A DNA stretch of 64,000 nucleotides from Streptomyces violaceoruber (GCA_000720805.1 JODI01000044.1:6384-70383); one strand, 5' to 3'; counted from the stretch's first letter, positions 50,648 to 59,973 are shown. The notes: generated by a model not told the origin, from the letters alone. Program-made: numbers and translations.

Positions 50648-50806
50648 ATGACGAAGTGGGAATACGCGACCGTGCCGCTGCTCGTACACGCCACGAAGCA
50701 GATTCTGGACACCTGGGGCGAGGACGGCTGGGAGCTCGTCCAGGTCGTGCCCGGGCCGAACAACCCCGAGCAGCTGGTGGCCTACCTGAAGCGGCAGAAG
50801 GCGTGA
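50648..50806 (+). CDS. DUF4177-like small protein
   Basis: A 52-residue protein starting TKWEYATVPLL and containing WGEDGWELVQVVPG, the hallmark of DUF4177 proteins. It overlaps the RidA-like gene by 4 nt (GTGA), so the two are coupled. The function is unknown. Confidence 0.85.
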   Translation: MTKWEYATVPLLVHATKQILDTWGEDGWELVQVVPGPNNPEQLVAYLKRQKA

Positions 50807-51273
50807 GCGCGGTCGAGGAGCGGCTGGCCGAGCTGGGCCTGAGCCTGCCGGCGGTCGTACCGCCGCTGGCCGCCTACCAGCCGGCGGTGCAGTCCGGGGT
50901 GTACGTGTACACGTCCGGGCAGTTGCCGATGGTGGACGGGAAGCTTCCGGTCACCGGGAAGGTGGGGGCGGAGGTCACGGCGGAGGAGGCCAAGGAGCTG
51001 GCGCGTACGTGTGCGCTGAACGCTCTCGCCGCGGTGAAGTCCGTGGCCGGTGATCTCGACCGGGTCGCGCGTGTCGTGAAGGTCGTCGGGTTCGTCGCCT
51101 CGGCGTCGGACTTCACGGGGCAGCCGGGCGTGGTGAACGGCGCCAGCGAGTTGCTCGGCGAGGTGCTGGGCGACAAGGGTGTGCACGCGCGGAGCGCGGT
51201 GGGCGTGGCGGTGCTGCCGCTGGACGCGCCGGTGGAGGTTGAGATTCAGGTGGAGCTGACCGGGGCGGTGTAG
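50803..51273 (+). CDS. RidA/YjgF-family protein
   Basis: A 156-residue member of the RidA superfamily, which removes reactive enamine/imine intermediates. It has YVYTSGQLPMVDGKLP, NALAAVKSVAGDLDRV and the terminal ARSAVGVAVLPLDAPVEVEI. The Arg that binds substrate in RidA proper is in HARSAVGV. It belongs to the longer RidA-like subgroup, and its substrate is uncertain. GTG start. Confidence 0.88.
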   Translation: MSAVEERLAELGLSLPAVVPPLAAYQPAVQSGVYVYTSGQLPMVDGKLPVTGKVGAEVTAEEAKELARTCALNALAAVKSVAGDLDRVARVVKVVGFVASASDFTGQPGVVNGASELLGEVLGDKGVHARSAVGVAVLPLDAPVEVEIQVELTGAV

Positions 51274-51413
51274 GCGGGCGCGTGTGCGCTCGGGTGCGGC
51301 GTGCTGTGTGCGGGTGCGGGTGCGTGGGGCTGCCTGCGGCACCCGTGCGGGTCCGTGCTCCCGTCGGCCGGGGACCTCTCGAACATCCGGTCGTCAGGAG
51401 ATAGCCTCCGGCC

Positions 51414-52283
51414 ATGGGAAACGGGCAGTGGTATCCCCGGGAATGGCCGGACCTCATCCGAGGCCTTGCGGACGGCACGCTCACCCCGGTCACCCCGAGG
51501 CGTGCGGCCACCGTCATGCTCCTGAAGGACACCGGCGCCGGGCCCGTCGTCCACATGCTCCGCAGACGTGCCTCGATGGCCTTCGCCGGCGGTGCGTACG
51601 CGTACCCGGGCGGTGGTGTGGATCCCCGTGACGACGATCACCACGTCCACTGGGCGGGTCCCACGCGCGCGTGGTGGGCCGACAGGCTCGGTGTGGGGGA
51701 GGCGGAGGCCCAGGCGATCGTCTGTGCGGCCGTGCGGGAGACGTACGAGGAGGCAGGCGTCCTTCTCGCGGGGCCAACCCCCGACTCCGTGGTCGGGGAC
51801 ACGACGGGCCCGAAGTGGGAGGCCGACCGTGCCGCCCTGGTCGCGCGGGAGCTGTCCTTCGCGGAGTTCCTGGAGCGCCGCGGTCTCGTTCTCCGGTCGG
51901 ATCTGCTGGGGGCCTGGACCCGCTGGATCACCCCGGAGTTCGAACCCCGCCGCTATGACACCTGGTTCTTCGTGGCCGCGCTCCCGAAGGGGCAGCGCAC
52001 CCGGAACGCCTCCACGGAGGCGGACCGTACGGTCTGGATCCGGCCGGCCGAGGCGGCGGCGTCGTACGACAAGGGCGAGCTGTTGATGATGCCGCCCACC
52101 ATCGCGACCCTGCGCCAGCTGAAGCCGTACGCCACGGCCGCCGAGGCGCTGGTCGCGGCGCCCGAGCGCGATCTGACCCCCGTACTGGCACAGGCACGCC
52201 TGGAGGACGGCGAGATCGTGCTGTCCTGGCCGGGACACGACGAGTTCACCAAGCACATCCCGACCGGTGGAGCCCCCGCATGA
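51414..52283 (+). CDS. NUDIX hydrolase
   Basis: A 289-residue hydrolase of the long NUDT19-like type. A Gly-rich strand FAGGAYAYPGGGVDPRD precedes an insertion and the Nudix box AAVRETYEEAGVLL. Substrates of this subgroup are nucleoside diphosphate derivatives or CoA. It overlaps the following MBL hydrolase gene by 4 nt, indicating an operon. Confidence 0.87.
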   Translation: MGNGQWYPREWPDLIRGLADGTLTPVTPRRAATVMLLKDTGAGPVVHMLRRRASMAFAGGAYAYPGGGVDPRDDDHHVHWAGPTRAWWADRLGVGEAEAQAIVCAAVRETYEEAGVLLAGPTPDSVVGDTTGPKWEADRAALVARELSFAEFLERRGLVLRSDLLGAWTRWITPEFEPRRYDTWFFVAALPKGQRTRNASTEADRTVWIRPAEAAASYDKGELLMMPPTIATLRQLKPYATAAEALVAAPERDLTPVLAQARLEDGEIVLSWPGHDEFTKHIPTGGAPA

Positions 52284-53110
52284 CGGACGCAGCAGCCCTT
52301 CCCGGCCAGCCCCGGGGCGGGGTCCTCTCCGGTCCCGCCACCGCGCGGGCCGTCAATGTCCTGGCGCCCAACGCCTCCGCGATGACCCTGGACGGGACGA
52401 ACACGTGGGTCGTGTCCGAGCCCGGCTCCGAGTCGGCCGTGGTGATCGACCCCGGGCCGCTGGACGACGGACACCTGCGCGCCGTCGTCGACGCCGCCGA
52501 GAAGGCCGGCAAGCGCGTCGCCCTCACCCTCCTGACCCACGGCCACCCGGACCACGCCGCGGGCGCCGCCCGCTTCGCGGAGCTGACCGGTACGAAGGTG
52601 CGGGCCCTGGACCCCGCGCTGCGGCTGGGGGACGAAGGTCTGGGCGCTGGGGACGTGGTCGAGGCCGGCGGGCTGGAGCTGAGGGTCGTACCGACTCCGG
52701 GGCACACCGCGGACTCCCTGTGCTTCCATCTGCCGGCCGACCGGGCCGTCCTGACCGGCGACACGATCCTCGGGCGCGGTACGACCGTCGTGGCGCATCC
52801 CGATGGCCGTCTGGGGGATTATCTGGACTCCCTGCGGCGACTCAGGTCGCTCACTGTGGACGACGGCGTGCACACCGTGCTCCCGGGCCACGGGCCGGTT
52901 CTGGAGGACGCCCAGGGTGCCGTCGAGTTCTATCTCGCCCACCGCGCGCACCGGCTCGCCCAGGTCGAGACGGCCGTGGAGGACGGCTATCGGACGCCCG
53001 GTGAGGTGGTCGCCCATGTGTACGCCGACGTGGACCGGTCCCTGTGGCCGGCCGCCGAGCTGTCCGTGCGGGCCCAGGTGGAGTACCTGGAGGAGCACGG
53101 GCTCATCTAG
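52280..53110 (+). CDS. Metallo-beta-lactamase-fold hydrolase (LACTB2-like)
   Basis: A 276-residue MBL-fold protein with the metal motif THGHPDHAAGAARF (HxHxDH), His in PTPGHTADSLCF, Asp in LTGDTILG and His in LPGHGPVL. A C-terminal helical domain with VYADVDRSLWPAAELSVRAQVEYLE-like ending, partly quoted, matches LACTB2-type hydrolases or nucleases. Its TAG shares the palindrome CTAG (53107-53110) with the stop of the convergent gene. Confidence 0.88.
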   Translation: MTDAAALPGQPRGGVLSGPATARAVNVLAPNASAMTLDGTNTWVVSEPGSESAVVIDPGPLDDGHLRAVVDAAEKAGKRVALTLLTHGHPDHAAGAARFAELTGTKVRALDPALRLGDEGLGAGDVVEAGGLELRVVPTPGHTADSLCFHLPADRAVLTGDTILGRGTTVVAHPDGRLGDYLDSLRRLRSLTVDDGVHTVLPGHGPVLEDAQGAVEFYLAHRAHRLAQVETAVEDGYRTPGEVVAHVYADVDRSLWPAAELSVRAQVEYLEEHGLI

Positions 53111-53937
53111 GGCCCTTCTGGCCTGGGGGCTTTGACGCCGTGCACGCGCGCGTACTCCTGCGCGAGCCAGGGGCCGAGATCGTCGACGTAGGCGAGCAGG
53201 ACGGCGCGGTCGGCGGTCGGCTCGTATCCGAGGACCGCCGCGGCGCGCAGGCGCTCGGCCCGCTCGGGGTAGTAGGCGGCGAACGCTTCCGCCATCTCTC
53301 GCAGGTCGCTCGTCCAGCCGTTCCAGCGGGGCATGACGAGCGTGAACGCCGTGCGGACGAGGTGCCGGGACATGAAGCGGACGAGGGGGAGCAGGGCCGT
53401 CTCCGTGTCCTCTGCGGCCGCGATCCGTTCCCGCCAGCGGGGGAGGAGGAGAGCCAGGTCTCCGTTGGTCTCGCGGGCGAGGAGCGTGTCGGGGCGGTAG
53501 CGAGGGAGCTGCTCGGCCAGATCCTCGCCGAGGAGTGGGGTGCACAGACAGGCGACGAACCAGCCCAGGTCGTGTCGCTCCGCGTCGCTCAGCAGGCGGG
53601 CCCGGCCGAACAGGAGGGTTCCGACCCCGTCGATCTGCGGGAAATCCTCGTCCAGCGTCTGGGCGAGCGTCCGGGCCTTCTCCTGGTCCGCCGGTGCCGG
53701 TTCCTCGCGCAGGGCCACCAGCAGGTCCAGATCGCTGCGGCCCACGCGCGCGGTGCCGCGCGGAATCGACCCGTAGAGGTACGCGCTGTGCAGCCGCGTC
53801 CCGAAGAGATCGGCCACGCGCTCGCGGGCGGCGGCGACGACCGGGCGGAAGGCGTACGGGACGCGTCCGAGGGAGCCCTCACGCGCGAGGTAGCCCTGCG
53901 CGTCGAGCCCCCTGGCCGGGAGGACGGGTTCGGCCAT
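53107..53937 (-). CDS. Nucleotidyltransferase-domain protein
   Basis: A 276-residue protein with the polymerase-beta-type nucleotidyltransferase motif YLYGSIPRGTARVGRSDLDL (GS...DxD) near residues 53-72 and a helical C-terminal region. It resembles aminoglycoside adenylyltransferase-like or MNT-type proteins of unknown substrate. ATG 53937 gives a compact start. It is convergent with the MBL gene with overlapping stops. Confidence 0.8.
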   Translation of the reverse strand: MAEPVLPARGLDAQGYLAREGSLGRVPYAFRPVVAAARERVADLFGTRLHSAYLYGSIPRGTARVGRSDLDLLVALREEPAPADQEKARTLAQTLDEDFPQIDGVGTLLFGRARLLSDAERHDLGWFVACLCTPLLGEDLAEQLPRYRPDTLLARETNGDLALLLPRWRERIAAAEDTETALLPLVRFMSRHLVRTAFTLVMPRWNGWTSDLREMAEAFAAYYPERAERLRAAAVLGYEPTADRAVLLAYVDDLGPWLAQEYARVHGVKAPRPEGP

Positions 53938-54120
53938 GGGTTCACTCTGCCCGGAGGGCACGCCGAGGGGGCGGTCCCGCGAGCGCTGTCCGCATCCGCA
54001 TTCCCCGCCCGAGCGATGCGACAACACGGACCAGGGCCCCGCCTCCAAGAGACGGGGCGCTGAAACGTACGGCCGGGACGAGAACCACGGCGAGGTCGAG
54101 ACCTACGGCAAAGACCGGCG

Positions 54121-54795
54121 TCAGCGGGACCGCTTCGCCAGCCGCTCCACGTCCAGCAGGATCACTGCCCGCGCCTCCAGACGCAGCCAGCCGCGCTGGG
54201 CGAAGTCGGCCAGCGCCTTGTTCACCGTCTCGCGGGACGCGCCGACCAGCTGGGCCAGTTCCTCCTGCGTGAGGTCGTGGACGACGTGGATGCCCTCCTC
54301 GGACTGCACGCCGAAGCGGCGGGAGAGGTCGAGCAGTGCGCGGGCCACGCGGCCGGGGACGTCCGAGAAGACCAGGTCGGACATCGCGTCGTTGGTACGG
54401 CGCAGACGGCGGGCCACGGCGCGCAGGAGGGCGCCGGCGACCTCGGGGCGGGCGTTGAGCCAGGGCTGGAGGTCGCCGTGGCCGAGGCCGAGCAGCTTGA
54501 CCTCGGTCAGCGCGGTGGCGGTCGCCGTACGCGGGCCCGGGTCGAAGAGGGACAGTTCGCCGATGAGCTCACCGGGACCGACCACAGCCAGCATGTTCTC
54601 GCGGCCGTCGGGTGAGGTGCGGTGGAGCTTCACCTTGCCCTCGGTGACGACATAGAGCCGGTCTCCGGGGTCGCCTTCGTGGAAGAGCGAGTCACCACGC
54701 GCGAGGGTCACCTCGCTCATGGAGGCGCGGAGCTCCGCGGCCTGCTCGTCGTCGAGAGCCGCGAAGAGCGGGTTGCGCCGCAGAACGTCGTCCAC
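54121..54795 (-). CDS. crp: Crp, cyclic-AMP receptor-family global regulator
   Basis: A 224-residue Crp/Fnr protein. The cNMP-binding domain (about 10-125) has FHEGDPGDRLYVV and the phosphate-binding cassette GELIGELSLFDPGPRTATA. The long helix and a winged helix-turn-helix, LTQEELAQLVGASRETVNKA, follow. Sequence and length match Streptomyces Crp, which controls germination, development and antibiotic genes. GTG 54795 with AAGGAGA upstream gives the canonical DDVLRRNPLFAAL start; an upstream in-frame ATG at 54864 was rejected. A matching Crp site lies about 95 bp upstream. Confidence 0.96.
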   Translation of the reverse strand: MDDVLRRNPLFAALDDEQAAELRASMSEVTLARGDSLFHEGDPGDRLYVVTEGKVKLHRTSPDGRENMLAVVGPGELIGELSLFDPGPRTATATALTEVKLLGLGHGDLQPWLNARPEVAGALLRAVARRLRRTNDAMSDLVFSDVPGRVARALLDLSRRFGVQSEEGIHVVHDLTQEELAQLVGASRETVNKALADFAQRGWLRLEARAVILLDVERLAKRSR

Positions 54796-54886
54796 GAGTT
54801 CTCTCCTTGTCGACCTGCTCAGGGGATCTTGCTCCCCGGTGTACCAGGGGACCGTGTTCCCCATTTTGCCGGACGGTCCAAACAGT

Positions 54887-54900
54887 GTGATCTGTCACAA
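54887..54900. promoter_or_regulatory. Predicted Crp-binding site in the crp-nth intergenic region
   Basis: GTGTGATCTGTCAC fits exactly GTG(N)6GNCAC, the consensus I recall for Streptomyces Crp, and also reads as TGTGA-N4-TCACA. It is about 92 bp upstream of the crp start and 100 bp upstream of nth, so it could serve autoregulation of crp or control of both. Confidence 0.7.
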
Positions 54901-55000
54901 GGATGCCGTACACGTGTCCCGGGGTAAGCGGCAGGGGTCCAATTGGGGCCGATCTTAGGGGCCGGGGACGGATGTCAGTGCCGGGCTCTAGGCTGGCCGG

Positions 55001-56164
55001 GTGTCCAAATCGCCGGTGAGAGCACAGGCCAAGGGGGCTGGGCGGGTGGTTGTACGTCGAGATTCCGCCGTGGGCGAACAGGAGTCCGGTGACGGAAAGA
55101 AAACGCCAAAAGCGACAAAGAGGGCTCCGGTGAAGAAGGCTCCGGCAAAGAAGGCTCCGGTGAAGAAGGGGGCGTCCAAGAAGATCGCCCCGGCGAAGAA
55201 GGCTGATCCCGCGGAAAAAGCGGGCCCGGCGGCGGAGGCCGGCCCGGCGGAAGGTCCCGCTCCGGCGAAGAAGGCCGCCCGGGCCAGGAAAGCGGCTCCC
55301 CTGAAGAAGGCGGTCGTCGCGCCCCAGAAGGCCGCCGCCCCGGTGAAGAAGGCCGCCCCCGCGAAGACCGTCGCGGCGAAGCCGCCGAAGCGCGAGTCGC
55401 ACACCGCCCTCGTCCGCCGCGCCCGCCGCATCAACCGTGAGCTCGCCGAGGTCTATCCCTACGCTCACCCCGAACTGGACTTCGAGAACCCCTTCCAGCT
55501 GATCGTCGCCACCGTTCTGTCCGCCCAGACCACCGACCTGAGGGTCAATCAGACGACGCCCGGCCTCTTCGCCAAGTACCCCACACCGGAGGACCTGGCC
55601 GCCGCCGACCCGGAGGAGGTCGAGGAGATCCTGCGGCCCACCGGGTTCTTCCGGGCCAAGACCAAGTCGGTGATAGGGCTGTCCAAGGCGCTGGTGGAGG
55701 AGTTCGCAGGAGAGGTTCCCGGGCGGCTGGAGGATCTCGTCAAGCTGCCCGGCGTGGGCCGCAAGACCGCCTTCGTGGTGCTGGGCAATGCCTTCGGGCG
55801 GCCCGGCATCACCGTGGACACGCACTTCCAGCGGCTGGTGCGGCGCTGGCAGTGGACCGCCGAGACCGAACCCGACAAGATCGAGGCCGCCGTCGGAGCG
55901 CTCTTCCCCAAGAGCGAGTGGACGATGCTCTCGCATCACGTGATCTTCCATGGCCGCCGTATCTGCCATGCCCGCAAGCCCGCCTGCGGCGCCTGCCCCA
56001 TCGCCCCGCTCTGCCCGGCGTACGGCGAGGGCGAGACGGACCCGGAGAAGGCGAAGAAGCTGCTCAAGTACGAGAAGGGCGGCTTCCCGGGGCAGCGCCT
56101 GAAGCCCCCGCAGGCGTATCTGGACGCGGGCGGGAAACCCGCGCCGCCGCTGGGGGCCGGGTGA
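55001..56164 (+). CDS. nth: Endonuclease III with a histone-H1-like N-terminal extension
   Basis: A 387-residue DNA glycosylase/AP lyase that removes oxidised pyrimidines. The catalytic core (about 145-360) has helix-hairpin-helix LPGVGRKTA with Lys 255, catalytic Asp 273 in GITVDTHFQ (18 apart, as in E. coli Nth) and the 4Fe-4S loop C-X6-C-X2-C-X5-C in [17 protein letters not shown]. The first 130 residues are Lys/Ala/Pro repeats such as [13 protein letters not shown], a histone-tail-like DNA-binding extension. It is divergent from crp. Confidence 0.94.
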   Translation: MSKSPVRAQAKGAGRVVVRRDSAVGEQESGDGKKTPKATKRAPVKKAPAKKAPVKKGASKKIAPAKKADPAEKAGPAAEAGPAEGPAPAKKAARARKAAPLKKAVVAPQKAAAPVKKAAPAKTVAAKPPKRESHTALVRRARRINRELAEVYPYAHPELDFENPFQLIVATVLSAQTTDLRVNQTTPGLFAKYPTPEDLAAADPEEVEEILRPTGFFRAKTKSVIGLSKALVEEFAGEVPGRLEDLVKLPGVGRKTAFVVLGNAFGRPGITVDTHFQRLVRRWQWTAETEPDKIEAAVGALFPKSEWTMLSHHVIFHGRRICHARKPACGACPIAPLCPAYGEGETDPEKAKKLLKYEKGGFPGQRLKPPQAYLDAGGKPAPPLGAG

Positions 56165-56252
56165 CCCGCCGTATGACGCCTTCCCGGGCGCGTTCCCAGG
56201 AACGATCTCGGTGCCGTCGGGCGTTGGATCGATCAGGACGACGGGGGTGGCG

Positions 56253-56948
56253 ATGACACGCGCGAGCAACACGCAGGGCGGTCCGGTGGCGCTCAGCAGA
56301 AAGGGCCTGCCGAGGTGGCTGGACCCGGTGGTGCACGCCGTGGAGACGGTCGAGCCGTCGCAGCTCAGCCGCTTCCTGCCGCCGGCGGACGGCGCGGGGC
56401 GGCAGTCCGCCGTCCTGATCCTGTTCGGCGAGGGCGAGCGCGGGCCCGAGCTGCTCCTCATGGAGCGGGCGAGCTCGCTGCGCTCGCACGCCGGACAGCC
56501 GTCCTTCCCGGGCGGCGCACTGGATCCGGAGGACGGCGATCCGCAGGGCGACGGGCCGCTCAGGGCCGCCCTGCGCGAGGCTGAGGAGGAGACCGGACTC
56601 GATCCGGCCGGCGTCCAGCTCTTCGGCGTGCTGCCCAAGCTGTACATCCCGGTCAGCGGCTTCGTCGTGACGCCCGTGCTGGGCTGGTGGCGCGAGCCGA
56701 GCCCGGTCGCGGCGGTCGACCCGAACGAGACGGCGAGGGTCTTCACCGTCCCCGTGGCGGATCTCACGGATCCCGGCAACCGGGCCACCGCCGTTCACCC
56801 CAGCGGCCACCGAGGTCCGGCGTTTCTGGTCGAATCAGCCCTGGTGTGGGGGTTCACCGCCGGAATCATCGACCGTCTGCTCCACTACGCGGGCTGGGAG
56901 CGACCGTGGGACCGGGACCAGCAGGTCCCCCTCGACTGGCGTGCGTGA
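56253..56948 (+). CDS. NUDIX hydrolase, CoA pyrophosphatase-like
   Basis: A 231-residue NUDIX protein. SFPGGALDPEDG followed by AALREAEEETGLDP forms an extended Nudix box, and LLLMERASSLRSHAGQ precedes it, the arrangement of CoA/acyl-CoA pyrophosphatases (NudL). ATG 56253 with GGGGGTGG upstream was preferred over a frame from 56211. It follows nth by 88 nt, and the next gene starts 48 nt later; this order is conserved in Streptomyces. Confidence 0.87.
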   Translation: MTRASNTQGGPVALSRKGLPRWLDPVVHAVETVEPSQLSRFLPPADGAGRQSAVLILFGEGERGPELLLMERASSLRSHAGQPSFPGGALDPEDGDPQGDGPLRAALREAEEETGLDPAGVQLFGVLPKLYIPVSGFVVTPVLGWWREPSPVAAVDPNETARVFTVPVADLTDPGNRATAVHPSGHRGPAFLVESALVWGFTAGIIDRLLHYAGWERPWDRDQQVPLDWRA

Positions 56949-56996
56949 CATCGTGTCTGCCGTGCTGTGCAAAGTGATGAGGCGAGGCTCGAACCG

Positions 56997-58196
56997 GTGA
57001 ACGTGCTGGACATCCTGTTGCTGGTCGCCGCCGTGTGGTTCGCGATCGTCGGCTATCGCCAGGGCTTCGTCGTCGGCATCCTGTCGGTGATCGGATTCCT
57101 GGGCGGCGGTCTGGTCGCCGTCTATCTGCTCCCGGTCATCTGGGACGCCCTGACCGACAACGCCGAGGTGGGCACCACAGCCGCCGTCGTCGCGGTCGTC
57201 GTCGTCATCGTCTGCGCCTCGGTCGGCCAGGCCCTGACCACTCACCTCGGCAACAAGCTGCGCCGGTACATCACCTGGTCCCCGGCCCGCGCCCTGGACG
57301 CCACCGGCGGCGCCCTCGTCAACGTCGTCGCGATGCTCCTGGTGGCCTGGCTGATCGGCTCCGCCCTCGCACAGACCACGCTGCCGACCCTGGGCAAGGA
57401 GGTCCGCAGCTCGAACGTGCTGCAGGGCGTGTCGCAGGCGCTGCCCGACCAGGCCGACACCTGGTTCGCGGACTTCTCCTCGGTCCTCGCGCAGAACGGC
57501 TTCCCGCAGGTCTTCAGCCCTTTCTCGAACGAGACGATCACCGACGTCCGGCCCCCCGACCCGGCCCTCGCCAACAGCCCGGTCGCCACCCGCGCCCAGC
57601 GCTCCATCGTCAAGGTCATGGGTACCGCCGAGAGCTGCGGCAAGGTCCTGGAGGGCACGAGTTTCGTCTTCGGCGACCGCCGCGTCATGACCAACGCGCA
57701 CGTGGTCGGCGGCGTCGACGAGCCCACCGTCCAGATAGGCGGCGAGGGCAGGAAGTACGACGCCACGGTCGTCCTCTACGACTGGCAGCGCGACATCGCC
57801 GTCCTGGACGTACCGGACCTGAGCGCGCCCGCGCTGCAATTCACCGCGCAGGACGCGGCCGGCGGGGACGGCGCGATCGTCGCGGGCTTTCCGGAGAACG
57901 GGTCGTACGACGTCCGCGCCGCGCGGGTGCGCGGGCGCATCACGGCCAACGGCCCGGACATCTACCACCGCGGCACCGTCCGCCGCGACGTCTACTCCCT
58001 CTACGCGATGGTCCGCCAGGGCAACTCGGGCGGCCCGCTGCTCACCCCCCAAGGGAAGGTGTACGGCGTGGTCTTCGCGAAGTCCCTCGACGACGCCAAC
58101 ACCGGGTACGCGCTGACCGCGGACGAGATCCGGCAGGACATCGCCAAGGGACGTACCGCGAACCAGCAGGTGGACAGCGACAGCTGCGCACTCTGA
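56997..58196 (+). CDS. MarP-like membrane serine protease (CvpA domain plus trypsin fold)
   Basis: A 399-residue protein. Four N-terminal helices (about 1-125) form a CvpA/colicin V-type domain, and the exported C-terminal chymotrypsin-like protease (about 195-395) has His 235 in TNAHVV, Asp 266 in RDIAVL and Ser 344 in GNSGGPL. Cys residues in ESCGKV and in the terminal DSCAL can form the disulfide seen in Mycobacterium MarP, an acid-resistance protease. GTG 56997 places the first helix at the very start. Confidence 0.92.
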   Translation: MNVLDILLLVAAVWFAIVGYRQGFVVGILSVIGFLGGGLVAVYLLPVIWDALTDNAEVGTTAAVVAVVVVIVCASVGQALTTHLGNKLRRYITWSPARALDATGGALVNVVAMLLVAWLIGSALAQTTLPTLGKEVRSSNVLQGVSQALPDQADTWFADFSSVLAQNGFPQVFSPFSNETITDVRPPDPALANSPVATRAQRSIVKVMGTAESCGKVLEGTSFVFGDRRVMTNAHVVGGVDEPTVQIGGEGRKYDATVVLYDWQRDIAVLDVPDLSAPALQFTAQDAAGGDGAIVAGFPENGSYDVRAARVRGRITANGPDIYHRGTVRRDVYSLYAMVRQGNSGGPLLTPQGKVYGVVFAKSLDDANTGYALTADEIRQDIAKGRTANQQVDSDSCAL

Positions 58197-58534
58197 ACCG
58201 GGGGCAGAGGGAGGAGCGCGTCAGCCTCGTGGATGACGCAGACGTACCGAGACCCAGCGGGCCCGGCGGCGCAGGATGCGCGGGATCCCCACCCTGAGGT
58301 CCGTGCCCCCCGGAATACCCGGGGCACCGCCTCGTTGGTGGGAGCTCAGGCCCGAGGCCGAGCGGCGATTGCGTGCTGCGTCACTGTAGTCGTGCGTCCA
58401 GCCCATACCCGGACGTCTGCCCCCGCCCCAAGGTCGATAACCGCTCCCAGGGCCCCCAATTGGCCTATGCGCCAGGCAATTGGCCGTTCGTAGGACAGGT
58501 GTTCAGTGTCCGGATACCGGGCGCACCGGCCCGG
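58197..58534. other. 338-nt gap between convergent genes
   Basis: No gene, repeat array or perfect hairpin was found. A short direct repeat of GCCAATTG-like sequence (CCCAATTGGCC and GGCAATTGGCC, 58456-58485) is the only feature noticed; its function is unknown. Confidence 0.4.
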
Positions 58535-59485
58535 TCACCGATCGGGTTCGGGATCCTTCAGCCAGTTGACCAGTTCGGTGGAGAAGGCGACCGGATCCTC
58601 TTCGTGCGGGAAGTGTCCCAGACCGTCGAAGAGCCGCCAACGGTACGGCGCTTCGACGTACTCCCCGGACCCGGCCGCGCTCCTGGTGCGCATCACGGGG
58701 TCGAGGGAGCCGTGCAGATGCAGCGTCGGCACCCGCACCGGCCGTTTCATGCGCCGGTTGAACTGGATGCCGTCCGGGCGCAGCAGGGAACGGACCATCC
58801 AGCGGTACGGCTCGATCGAACAGTGCGCGGTCGACGGGATGCAGATCGCGCGACGGTACGTCTCCACCGCCTCGTCGTCCGGCAGCCGCGGGCCCGACCA
58901 CTCCCGGATGAGCCGGCCGACGAGCGCGCCGTCGTCCGCGGTCAGCTGCCGTTCGGGAACCCACGGCCTCTGGAACCCCCAGATATAGGAACCGGCGCGG
59001 GTCTGCTTGACGTCGGAGAGCATCGCCGAGCGCCAGCGCCGGGGGTGCGGCATGGAGGTGACCACGAGCCGCCGTACGAGTTTGGGGCGCATCGCGGCCG
59101 CCGTCCACGCCAGATAGCCGCCGAGGTCGTGGCCGACCAGCGCGGCGTCCGGCTCGCCCAGGGAACGGATCACGCCGGTGATGTCGAGGGCGAGGTTGGC
59201 GGGGTCGTAACCGCGCGGGGTGCGGTCGCTGCCGCCGACGCCACGCAGGTCCATCGCGACGGCCCGGTAGCCCGCGTCCGCGAGTGCGGTCAGTTGGTGC
59301 CGCCAGGTCCACCAGAACTGGGGGAAGCCGTGCAGCAGCAGCACCAGCGGGCCGTCGCCCAGCTCGGCGATGTGGAAACGCGCGCCGTTGGCGGCGACGT
59401 CCCGGTGCGTGACCTCTGTACCGCCGGGGATGCCGACGCGCACGAACGAAGCGGGTTGCGCCCACGGGGCGGCAGGGTCCGTCAT
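58535..59485 (-). CDS. Alpha/beta hydrolase, epoxide-hydrolase-like
   Basis: A 316-residue hydrolase with oxyanion motif LLHGFPQFWWTW, nucleophile Asp in VGHDLGGYLAW (Asp rather than Ser, as in epoxide hydrolases and dehalogenases) and His in GLGHFPHEEDP. A helical cap lies between them. The physiological substrate is unknown. The start overlaps the stop of the holin-like gene by 4 nt. Confidence 0.88.
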   Translation of the reverse strand: MTDPAAPWAQPASFVRVGIPGGTEVTHRDVAANGARFHIAELGDGPLVLLLHGFPQFWWTWRHQLTALADAGYRAVAMDLRGVGGSDRTPRGYDPANLALDITGVIRSLGEPDAALVGHDLGGYLAWTAAAMRPKLVRRLVVTSMPHPRRWRSAMLSDVKQTRAGSYIWGFQRPWVPERQLTADDGALVGRLIREWSGPRLPDDEAVETYRRAICIPSTAHCSIEPYRWMVRSLLRPDGIQFNRRMKRPVRVPTLHLHGSLDPVMRTRSAAGSGEYVEAPYRWRLFDGLGHFPHEEDPVAFSTELVNWLKDPEPDR

Positions 59486-59973
59486 GAGGACGAGCGTGCC
59501 ACAGCCTCGATGGCCTTCGCCTCCGGCACCTGGCCCTCCAGCTCGGACCGCGGGTGCGGCTTGGCTTTCTGCAGGACGCCCGCCGTCTCCTTCATGGAAG
59601 ACGCGACCTTCTGCGGGCCCTTGCTCTTCTTGGCCTTCTTCGCGAACACCACGCCGATCAGGGCGAGGAGGCCCGCCAGGAGCACATTGGCCGCGAAGGA
59701 CAGCAGGAAGCAGACCGCCAGGTTCCAGCCGCTCCAGGCCCGGATGCCGTACGCCAGGGCGAAGTTCAGCATCGGCAGCGAGAACACCAGCACCACACCG
59801 GCCGCCATGAACGCGCCGCCGCTGGTCGCGCCGCGCTTGACGTCGTGCTTGAGCTGCGCCTTCGCCAGCGCGATCTCGTCGTGCACCAATGCGGACATCT
59901 CGGTCGTCGCCGAGGCGAACAACTGGCCGATGCTGCGTTCGGAGCCGACCGGGCTGCCGTCGGGTGCGCTCAT
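59482..59973 (-). CDS. Phage-holin-family (DUF1469/Actinobacterial holin-X-like) membrane protein
   Basis: A 163-residue protein. An N-terminal amphipathic region (RSIGQLFASATTEMSALVHDE) is followed by two helices (about 55-75 and 82-108) and a Lys/Ala-rich cytoplasmic tail. This is the usual layout of the actinobacterial holin-like proteins found next to nhaA; they are not lysis genes of a prophage. GAGGGAGA precedes ATG 59973. Confidence 0.85.
   Translation of the reverse strand: MSAPDGSPVGSERSIGQLFASATTEMSALVHDEIALAKAQLKHDVKRGATSGGAFMAAGVVLVFSLPMLNFALAYGIRAWSGWNLAVCFLLSFAANVLLAGLLALIGVVFAKKAKKSKGPQKVASSMKETAGVLQKAKPHPRSELEGQVPEAKAIEAVARSSS

Noticed and set aside
59482..59973. Prophage, suggested by the holin-family name
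   Set aside because: The protein is the chromosomal actinobacterial type beside nhaA and acs; no lysin, integrase or structural phage genes are near.
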